Positions 6,496-12,291 of a stretch of DNA of 12,291 nt are shown in pieces. The notes beneath the pieces are model-generated. The model was not told the origin of the DNA, did not search any database, and was given only the letters and a program-made list of their open reading frames with translations. How positions within the stretch are numbered: position 1 is the first letter of the stretch; each line of letters begins with the position of its first letter. The stretch comes from Bacteroidales bacterium (GTDB lineage Bacteria; Bacteroidota; Bacteroidia; Bacteroidales; UBA7960), in NCBI GenBank assembly GCA_003557965.1, contig PWND01000082.1, forward strand, positions 1-12,291, written 5' to 3'. The translations under genes were made by a program, and so were the position numbers.

Positions 6496-9357
6496 TTACT
6501 TTCTATTGCACACTACAAGGAAGGGGCAAAATCGGCAATTCTCCTCTTCGATTGTTTGGCTAAAGGTTTTATCTTTATTAAAAATGTCCAGCATAAGTTC
6601 CTCAAGGCATTTCCCAAAATAACTCAAAGTTATTTTATCAATAATATTACCATCGGGGAGCTTAAGTTTAAGTAATCCTGCAGAGTATTTCCTGAGTGAA
6701 AAAATACCGGCCAGCATACTTTCACTATTCAGGTTGCCTTCATCGAAAAGAAATGCATACGTAAGAAGTTGAAATACTTTACTATATGCAGGGTCTGATA
6801 CCGCTTTATCAACTTCATCAATTTCCAGTTCTTTTTTATCAACAGCACCTGTTTTATAATCAATAATTCTTAAATCACCATTATAAATGTCAACCCTGTC
6901 AATTAAGCCTTTCATGTTAAAAGCATAGTTTTTCCCATTTTCGCTTACGGTTATATTTCGGCTGAACTTCTTTTCAAGGGCAACAATTTCTAAATTATTT
7001 ACCTTATTGGTTTGTAATGCACTTAATTCTTGTTTCAAAAAGTTTACTGCAAATCTTTCAGCCATTCTTCTGATTAGTAAATTTTTCCCGGTTGAAATAT
7101 TTCCTCCTTTATATATTTTTTTAAATTTTGCGGATGTTATATTATCAACTTGTGGTATCATTTTGCTAATATCATCAGGCATCAAGCTTTTGCCGGTATA
7201 TTTGCTGTACAATTCTTTTAAAACTTCATGAACTACATTGCCAAGTGTATTAGCTTCAATAGTTTCTTCAACCTCGTCAGCTTCTTTTATGTTTGCAACA
7301 TAACTAAAGTAGAACTGCAAGGGGCATTTAATGTAAATACTCAAAGCAGACGGAGAAAATCCGGATTCATTCAGCGAGTACAATCGGTTAAAAACCTGTT
7401 CTGTCTTTTCAACAGATATTTCATGTTTATCAGGCTTTACCGGAACCGGAATCGTAATAATATTATGATTAATTGTAATGTTTGGATTGTAATCAGTCAA
7501 CTCGTGTTCAATTTGAGTAATAAACCTGCTTTTTTCGCTACCTCCAACGCTTTCTGCCTGTGTATTATATACAAGATAAATGTTTTCAGCACGCTGAAGC
7601 AGCCTGTAAAAGTGATATGCATATAATGCATCCGAATCAGAATATTTATGCATTCCATACTTCAACCTGATATCAAAATGAATAAAAGAAACTTTTTTCG
7701 AGGGAGCCGGCAGAATATTTTCATTTACTGAAAGCATTATTATGTTCTTAAAGTCTAAGTTTCGGGTTTCCAGCATTCCAATAATTTGTATGCCGGTAAG
7801 TGGCTCCCCGGTAAAAGCCAGTTTGCTTTCTGAAATCAATGCCTGGAAAACAGAAATCAATGTTTTGTTGTTTGTAATTAATCCTTCCTCCTCAATAATG
7901 CTTTCCAGCCTTCGTAAAACGGACTTTATTTGTGTAATGGCTTGCTCATCAACAATATCAATATCTGTTTTGCAAGTTTGTTTTTCATTAGTATCATTTG
8001 TATGCAATCCGGCTTCCATGTATGAGCAAATTTCAATAAGGCTTTTCAGTGCTTCTGCCGGACTTTTCCAGTGTGCTAATAAATCAGGATAAAAATTGCT
8101 TAATAGCTGCTCCCCGTTTTTAATTTCACTGATAGTATTTTTTGAATACAGTATTCTGTTCGACTGGCTAAGCTTATCAACAAACTCTCCATGAGTATAT
8201 GTTTCGCTGCTTTTTATTAATAATGAACAAGCGTTATGGCTAAACACACGAATAATATCTTTATGATAAAATCTTGGCAGGCCATCGTCAAGCCCGAATT
8301 TTTCAGCACTCAGGTGCATTCTTGAAAATGCCTCAAAGAAGCCGTAAATCCCGGTTTTATTCAAAGGAAAGCCCATAGTAACATTGAATGAGTCAACCTT
8401 TTCGGGCAAACTGTTTAAAACCGGCATCAGCAAATTTTCATTAGCAAGAACTACTGCTGTTTCTTCACTAATGCCTTCATTTGAAAAATCATCCAGAATG
8501 TTGCCAACAACCTTTGCCTGGTTAACATTTTGAGGTACTCCTGTAATGTGGATTTTTTTTGCACTGCTTTTAAAATATTCACCTATAAAATTAAACTCAT
8601 TTAATCTCCAGTTTTCTTTGTATTTCCTCAGAAACATGCCAGCTTCATGGTCATGATTGTCAAAATAATACTTGTCGGCATCCCATAAAACATCAGCATA
8701 GCCGTCTTTTACCATTCTTTTAATTATCAACTCCTCACCTGTTGGCATTGCATAAAAACCAACAAATATGATTTTACGCCACTTTAAGTTCTCACAAAGT
8801 TTCTGTAAATTATTAAGTGCATACCTTATCATTAGCCCCTGGTAAGCTATATTATTTTTTAACAGATGACTGCCAAGGTTATCATAATACACCTTCATAT
8901 CTCTGAAAAACTCCAGGTAATCTTTTTGAAAATCTGTAAGTCCGGCGCCTTCCGGGTCCCATGTTTCAAGGTATTTTACATCATTTAAGTATGAAAAGAA
9001 GTCATTACTGTCAACAACTGCTGAATCTATGTCGTTAAAATCCCTTAAAAGAGCCGGAGCCCATTTAAGAAAATCCTCAAAGCCATCAGGGTTTTCAGTT
9101 TTAACCTTTTTATATACTTTATAAAACTCAATACAAAGAGAAACATGGTCACATTTCTGCAAACCGGTAAATCTTGAAAGAAAATCCTCAAAACCTATTA
9201 TCTCAGGCGCCCACAAAGGGCCTTTGGCAATTTTGCCAAGATGCTTTCTGAAAAACAAGCCTGAACGCCTGTTTGGAGTGACTATACAAACATCCGTTAA
9301 TTCATTATGATATTTTTCTAAAATGTAATTCGCTACTTTTGAAAGGAAATGCTGCAT
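6496..9357 (-). CDS. AddB/RecB-like PD-(D/E)XK exonuclease subunit
   Basis: This 953-residue protein resembles the AddB subunit of the AddAB double-strand-break resection enzyme in its Bacteroidota form. The N-terminus aligns with the helicase-like part, but the Walker A position reads TPNRRSGLF (27-35) with no GKT/S, so it should not hydrolyse ATP there. The C-terminal nuclease domain is intact: D820 in GLIDRVD, and D833-Y-K835 in IDYKTG give the PD-(D/E)XK centre. GNVVHEVL supplies the upstream histidine. Four cysteines, C678 (IKCPLQFYF), C941, C944 and C950 (CxxCx5C), match the iron-sulfur staple that brackets AddB nucleases. No AddA/UvrD-type helicase gene is in the window. The gene appears to be transcribed alone, with a promoter box just upstream and a terminator behind that. 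Confidence 0.87.
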   Translation of the reverse strand: MQHFLSKVANYILEKYHNELTDVCIVTPNRRSGLFFRKHLGKIAKGPLWAPEIIGFEDFLSRFTGLQKCDHVSLCIEFYKVYKKVKTENPDGFEDFLKWAPALLRDFNDIDSAVVDSNDFFSYLNDVKYLETWDPEGAGLTDFQKDYLEFFRDMKVYYDNLGSHLLKNNIAYQGLMIRYALNNLQKLCENLKWRKIIFVGFYAMPTGEELIIKRMVKDGYADVLWDADKYYFDNHDHEAGMFLRKYKENWRLNEFNFIGEYFKSSAKKIHITGVPQNVNQAKVVGNILDDFSNEGISEETAVVLANENLLMPVLNSLPEKVDSFNVTMGFPLNKTGIYGFFEAFSRMHLSAEKFGLDDGLPRFYHKDIIRVFSHNACSLLIKSSETYTHGEFVDKLSQSNRILYSKNTISEIKNGEQLLSNFYPDLLAHWKSPAEALKSLIEICSYMEAGLHTNDTNEKQTCKTDIDIVDEQAITQIKSVLRRLESIIEEEGLITNNKTLISVFQALISESKLAFTGEPLTGIQIIGMLETRNLDFKNIIMLSVNENILPAPSKKVSFIHFDIRLKYGMHKYSDSDALYAYHFYRLLQRAENIYLVYNTQAESVGGSEKSRFITQIEHELTDYNPNITINHNIITIPVPVKPDKHEISVEKTEQVFNRLYSLNESGFSPSALSIYIKCPLQFYFSYVANIKEADEVEETIEANTLGNVVHEVLKELYSKYTGKSLMPDDISKMIPQVDNITSAKFKKIYKGGNISTGKNLLIRRMAERFAVNFLKQELSALQTNKVNNLEIVALEKKFSRNITVSENGKNYAFNMKGLIDRVDIYNGDLRIIDYKTGAVDKKELEIDEVDKAVSDPAYSKVFQLLTYAFLFDEGNLNSESMLAGIFSLRKYSAGLLKLKLPDGNIIDKITLSYFGKCLEELMLDIFNKDKTFSQTIEEENCRFCPFLVVCNRK

Positions 9358-9381
9358 GAATTATGGCTTTTCAATTATTGC

Positions 9382-9389
9382 CAAAGATA
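9382..9389 (-). promoter_or_regulatory. Bacteroidota -7 box for the AddB-like gene
   Basis: On the minus strand these bases read TATCTTTG, a full match to TAnnTTTG, 24 bases before the ATG at 9357. No TTTG is seen at the expected -33 spacing. Its place between a strong terminator and the start codon makes it the best promoter candidate for this gene. Confidence 0.5.
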
Positions 9390-9467
9390 ATCTTTTATAC
9401 AGAATTTTTATACTATTTAAAGGCCTGTTAGAGTATTTTTTGGTTGCTAAAAATACATAACACTTAT

Positions 9468-9514
9468 AAAAAAACAGGAAGTTCCTTAATCCATGGAACT
9501 TCCTGTTTTTTTTT
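9468..9514. terminator. Strong bidirectional intrinsic terminator
   Basis: A perfect 12-base-pair stem (ACAGGAAGTTCC at 9474-9485 with GGAACTTCCTGT at 9495-9506) encloses a 9-base loop. It is flanked by an A-run on the left (9468-9473) and a T-run on the right (9507-9514), so it can end transcripts in both directions. On the minus strand it lies about 50 bases after the lipoprotein gene's stop, which is its clear client, and it shields the AddB-like gene from read-through. Confidence 0.92.
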
Positions 9515-9561
9515 GCTTAAGTCAATAAGACGAATAAGTTAATATATTCAATCTTAATAGC

Positions 9562-10056
9562 TTACTTAATATATTTTCCTGTTAGGCTGTACTTTTTGCC
9601 ATCGTTGTCACGAAGTTTTGCGGAGAATTCAAGCTCTGCACTTTCTACTACAGGGCCATACATTCCTGACCCAACATCAAATTTATTCACTTTAGCAGTT
9701 GCTTCTGACGCAAAATAGTCTTTATAAGTAATATGAACTATATCCATTTTCCCAAGATCAACATCTTCAATGTTAATACTAAAAAAACTTGTAGTAGCAG
9801 CCATTGTGCCAACTTCTTCACCATCTGCATCTAAAAATGCATTAACAGTTAATTGTTTCCCAAACATCTCATCATAGCTTAACTGCACATCATCATAGTG
9901 CACTTTTTCTCCATCAATCTTAAGCACTAAGCCATTAGCTGCTTTTTCCTTGGTTTTTAATGGTTTTTCTTCTTTTTCCTCAGCAGCAGGGCCACAAAAA
10001 GTTAATAGCGATAAACTAAATACAGATACAGCGAATAAAACGAATACTTTTTTCAT
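9562..10056 (-). CDS. Small acidic lipoprotein, function unknown
   Basis: This 164-residue protein has a signal peptide: MKK, a hydrophobic core to about residue 20, then SLLTFC with the candidate lipidated cysteine at 21. The -1 residue is F, not the usual G/A/S, so lipidation is likely but not certain. After the cysteine comes a charged stretch, GPAAEEKEEKP. Acidic residues soon after the cysteine act as surface-export signals in some Bacteroidota, so cell-surface exposure is possible. The remainder (about 40-164) is a beta-rich, polar domain ending SLTGKYIK, with no family I recognise. The gene has a promoter-like site upstream and a strong terminator downstream, so it is probably monocistronic. 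It diverges from ftsE. Confidence 0.82.
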   Translation of the reverse strand: MKKVFVLFAVSVFSLSLLTFCGPAAEEKEEKPLKTKEKAANGLVLKIDGEKVHYDDVQLSYDEMFGKQLTVNAFLDADGEEVGTMAATTSFFSINIEDVDLGKMDIVHITYKDYFASEATAKVNKFDVGSGMYGPVVESAELEFSAKLRDNDGKKYSLTGKYIK

Positions 10057-10107
10057 AATAATTTTGGTTTTTGGTTAATATAAGGTTTGATTTTATTTAT
10101 GTTTAGC

Positions 10108-10140
10108 CAAATTTTTTAGGTGTTTTTATGTTATAGCAAA
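10108..10140 (-). promoter_or_regulatory. Candidate Bacteroidota promoter of the lipoprotein gene
   Basis: On the minus strand, TTTG (10137-10140) is followed after 21 bases by AAAATTTG (10108-10115). This matches the -33 TTTG / -7 TAnnTTTG arrangement with correct spacing and one mismatch. It leaves a leader of roughly 45 bases. No comparable site was found for ftsE in the plus direction of the 10057-10305 spacer. Confidence 0.45.
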
Positions 10141-10305
10141 TCTACAAACAATTCTTCAAAATAGCAATAAAGTATCAAAGTTTAAAGGACAATAAATATT
10201 ATCAACAGTTGTCAAAATTATTTATTAAAGAAATCTGATATTAAACGTATTAATAAAATCTTTAATTTTACAATTCATTTTATTAAAAATAAAGTATCGT
10301 TATAA

Positions 10306-11025
10306 ATGGCTTTAGATACCATAATAGAACTTGAAAATATATCGGTTTTTCAAAAGGATCATCTTATATTAAGTGATGTAACTCTGAATATTGAAAGAGG
10401 TGAGTTTTGTTATCTTATAGGGCGCACCGGCAGCGGGAAAAGCAGTTTGCTGAAGTTGCTGTATGCTGATCTGCCTTTAGTTGATGGGTATGCGAAAGTT
10501 GCAGGATTTAAGTTAGGCGGGATAAAAAACAGCCAGATACCTTTTCTCAGAAGAAAAATAGGGATTGTGTTCCAGGATTTTCAGTTATTAAATGACAGGA
10601 ATGTTCGCGACAACTTAATTTTTGTAATGAAGGCAACCGGGTGGCGTGATAATATAGCAATGGATAAAAGGATTGAGGATGTTTTGGAAAAAGTAGGCCT
10701 TGTTACAAAAGGATTTAAAATGCCACACCAATTATCAGGTGGTGAGCAACAAAGGGTTGTAATAGCAAGGGCATTAATAAATGATCCTGATATTATCCTT
10801 GCTGATGAGCCAACAGGTAATCTTGACCCGGAAACCAGTGTAGGTATAATGGAGCTTATGGTTGAGATAAGTAAAACCGGAAGAGCAGTATTAATGGCAA
10901 CACACGATTATACGTTATTTGAAGCATTCCCGGCAAGAATACTAAGATGTGAAGATGGCAAAGTAATAGACCTGAATCCTGATTATTACAAAAACAGGAC
11001 ATTGGAACAAGGCGACGCTCAGTAA
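10306..11025 (+). CDS. ftsE: FtsE, cell-division ABC transporter ATPase
   Basis: This is a 239-residue single ABC ATPase domain. All nucleotide-binding motifs are intact: Walker A GRTGSGKSS at 39-47, Q-loop Q90 (VFQDFQLL), signature LSGGEQQR at 143-150, Walker B IILADEPTGNLD at 163-174 and H-loop H200 (MATHDY). The DEPTGNLD sequence, the FLRRKIGIVFQDFQLL stretch and the length place it in the FtsE/LolD/MacB group, with FtsE closest. FtsE works at the cytoplasmic side of the membrane with FtsX to drive septal peptidoglycan hydrolases. FtsX is not adjacent; the next gene is convergent, so the partner must be encoded elsewhere. LolD remains an alternative because the membrane partner is not visible. 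Confidence 0.85.
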   Translation: MALDTIIELENISVFQKDHLILSDVTLNIERGEFCYLIGRTGSGKSSLLKLLYADLPLVDGYAKVAGFKLGGIKNSQIPFLRRKIGIVFQDFQLLNDRNVRDNLIFVMKATGWRDNIAMDKRIEDVLEKVGLVTKGFKMPHQLSGGEQQRVVIARALINDPDIILADEPTGNLDPETSVGIMELMVEISKTGRAVLMATHDYTLFEAFPARILRCEDGKVIDLNPDYYKNRTLEQGDAQ

Positions 11026-11075
11026 TTACTAATAATCATTATAACAATCCAAAATTAATAAATCTCCAGGCCAAC

Positions 11076-11477
11076 CTATTTAAAAAATGATGTACTTAAT
11101 AGGTCCAGATTCCTTGGAGCATGCTCTCCGTACTCTTCTTCTATTTTTATATCAGAAATTTTATAAGTACAGCGCTCACCTTCACGCTTCGAAAATACTA
11201 CAGTAAACTCTTTTTTCGCTTCATCCATCATAATAATCCTGGCAAGATTATCTGTCCCTTTTACTGAAAAGTCAAAATCACAAATTGGACAATGAAATTC
11301 AAACTTTTCTCCGGGATCAATTTTGTAAGATGAATGGTTTTCATAACTGTAATCTCCCAATAATGGGCTTAATAATAAAATACCTCCACTCCACCCCTTT
11401 TTCTTAATTGTGAAAACAATGCGATCTCCAACGCTCAGGTATCCCCGGCAGTTTGGACATAAAAAATCATTTTTCAT
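11076..11477 (-). CDS. Zinc-ribbon protein of unknown function
   Basis: This is a 133-residue soluble protein. Two CPxC knuckles, CPNC at residues 7-10 and CPIC at about 63-66, are well placed to form one zinc ribbon, with a beta-rich hydrophilic segment between them. The C-terminal half (about 75-120) resembles a small beta domain ending in charged residues. I recall similar uncharacterised Bacteroidota proteins with the same layout, but no experimentally known role. There is no signal peptide or membrane segment, so it is cytoplasmic. It converges on ftsE with about 50 bases between the stops. Upstream lie AT-rich inverted repeats that might be regulatory. Confidence 0.75.
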   Translation of the reverse strand: MKNDFLCPNCRGYLSVGDRIVFTIKKKGWSGGILLLSPLLGDYSYENHSSYKIDPGEKFEFHCPICDFDFSVKGTDNLARIIMMDEAKKEFTVVFSKREGERCTYKISDIKIEEEYGEHAPRNLDLLSTSFFK

Positions 11478-11567
11478 AACGCTTATTTTTTACAGTTTAT
11501 AAATAAGACTATTAATTTAAAAAATGAGAATTAAAAATGCTTTAATACTCACTTGGTTTCCCTAATG

Positions 11568-11594
11568 TTGTTTTAAAACAATATCATTGTTTTA
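11568..11594. repeat. Overlapping AT-rich inverted repeats upstream of the zinc-ribbon gene
   Basis: Two overlapping symmetrical elements are present. TTGTTTTAAAACAA (11568-11581) is a perfect 14-base palindrome. TAAAACAAT (11574-11582) pairs with ATTGTTTTA (11586-11594) across a 3-base spacer. The middle arm is shared, so only one can form at a time. They lie 91-117 bases before the zinc-ribbon start and could be an operator or chance AT-rich symmetry. The rest of the 11478-11735 spacer holds the palindrome GTTTTCGAAAAC (11660-11671), a direct repeat of GTTAAAAAC (11620 and 11633), and no GC-rich terminator. Confidence 0.4.
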
Positions 11595-11735
11595 TTAACT
11601 TTAAAAATACAAAATATTTGTTAAAAACCCAAGTTAAAAACAAAATTTTTGAGGCTATAGTTTTCGAAAACAAGGATAAGTAGTATTGTTTTTAATATTG
11701 AATGAGCCAGAAAGCATTAAGCATTGAGATGTTTA

Positions 11736-12291
11736 CTAAAAATACTCTTTTAAAGTCTCTGTTTCTTTTTCCCAGCATAATTCTTCGGCAGCAATTGCGC
11801 AATTTCTTTTATAAAAAGTCAGTTTATCAGGGTCATTTAGTAAGTCATTTATTATTGATGCAAGTTTTTTTGCATTATTTCCTACCTCATAATTATCTGG
11901 AATATCTCTTTGGGAATCCTGATGTTTTTCGGCTTGTTGGTTGTTAATGGTATTGTTTTCTTCCCTAACAAATAATTCCCCAACATTATACTTTTTTACA
12001 ATTTTCTCCATTTCAGGCAATGCAGAAACAATAACGGGAACTTTTGCATGAATATAATCAAACAACTTATTTGGCAGGGCATACTCATAGTTTTTCCCAA
12101 GTTTTTCCTCAATAGATAATCCAATAGTTGCTTGTCTTGTATATACAGGTAAAACATTTTGTGAAACTCTGCCTGTAAATATTACTTTTTCAGATACCTT
12201 AAGCTTAACGGCTAACTGCTTTAAATCCTCCATAATATCCCCGTCACCAATAATTGCCAATTTAGCATTATCTATTAATGAAAATGACTCT
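11736..12291 (-). CDS. GT4-type glycosyltransferase, C-terminal part (partial, runs off right edge)
   Basis: The frame is open from the right edge to a TAG at 11736-11738, giving about 184 residues; the start and N-terminal acceptor domain lie outside the window. The visible part is the donor-binding half of a GT-B glycosyltransferase: LAIIGDGDIMEDL is the usual family start of this domain, followed by VIFTGRVSQ. The stretch IEEKLGKNYEYALPNKLFDY and then PVIVSALPEMEKIV forms the nucleotide-sugar-binding region. A 25-30 residue hydrophilic insert (ENNTINNQQAEKHQDSQRD region) interrupts the fold before the final helices. The product most likely builds a surface polysaccharide or glycan; donor and acceptor are unknown. 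A TTG at 12258-12260 could be misread as the start, but the conserved domain continues upstream of it. Confidence 0.85.
   Translation of the reverse strand, partial: ESFSLIDNAKLAIIGDGDIMEDLKQLAVKLKVSEKVIFTGRVSQNVLPVYTRQATIGLSIEEKLGKNYEYALPNKLFDYIHAKVPVIVSALPEMEKIVKKYNVGELFVREENNTINNQQAEKHQDSQRDIPDNYEVGNNAKKLASIINDLLNDPDKLTFYKRNCAIAAEELCWEKETETLKEYF

Noticed and set aside
7007..8092. Plus-strand open frames inside the AddB-like gene (7007-7231, 7228-7626, 7742-8092)
   Set aside because: They lie antisense within a long frame with intact nuclease motifs, and their products look like noise.
11702..11947. Plus-strand 81-codon frame at the glycosyltransferase 3' end
   Set aside because: Most of it is antisense to the glycosyltransferase reading frame, and the protein is not recognisable.
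11736..12260. Truncated glycosyltransferase gene starting at TTG 12260
   Set aside because: The conserved domain continues upstream in frame to the window edge, so the gene is cut by the window and not by mutation.
1..12291. CRISPR array, insertion sequence, tRNA, rRNA, or a defence island
   Set aside because: No spaced direct repeats, transposase or integrase motifs, cloverleaf-like segments or defence-family proteins were seen on either strand.

Overview
This A+T-rich window looks chromosomal and most likely comes from a member of the Bacteroidota (Bacteroidales or a near relative). The evidence is family content: a DUF3109 protein, an amino-sugar kinase fused to a RapZ C-terminal domain, a Bacteroidota-type AddB-like nuclease, a stand-alone FtsE ATPase, and a zinc-ribbon family known to me mainly from Bacteroidota. 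Promoter-like sites fit the Bacteroidota -7 consensus TAnnTTTG, and ribosome-binding sites are mostly weak. No transposase, integrase, CRISPR array, tRNA or rRNA was seen. Coding density is high, and the longest gap without a gene is about 260 bases.

Left part (1-2098, minus strand): a Tat-exported DUF362 protein is followed 16 bases later by a membrane polyferredoxin that combines NapH-like and NapG/MauM-like parts and runs off the left edge. Together they look like an inner-membrane/periplasmic electron-transfer unit. A divergent gene at 2355 encodes a small multi-pass membrane protein resembling an ECF transporter substrate-binding (S) component.

Middle plus-strand cluster (2355-6469): the membrane protein, DUF3109, a kinase-RapZ fusion, a small secreted repeat protein, and a MurU-like sugar-1-phosphate nucleotidyltransferase, with gaps of 52 to 80 bases. 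The kinase and nucleotidyltransferase form a pair like AmgK and MurU, which recycle cell-wall amino sugars directly to a UDP-sugar. The fused RapZ-type domain, known in enterobacteria as a GlcN6P sensor, suggests that the kinase is regulated by amino-sugar level. This is the most interesting locus in the window.

Right part: an AddB/RecB-like exonuclease subunit (minus) with its own promoter-like box; a strong bidirectional intrinsic terminator; a small acidic lipoprotein (minus); divergent ftsE (plus); a zinc-ribbon protein of unknown function (minus) with AT-rich inverted repeats upstream; and the C-terminal part of a GT4-type glycosyltransferase running off the right edge (minus).

Nothing here is a clear defence system or mobile island. 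The less-described items are the kinase-RapZ-C fusion with a secreted repeat protein between it and its nucleotidyltransferase, and the NapH/NapG-type fusion paired with DUF362.
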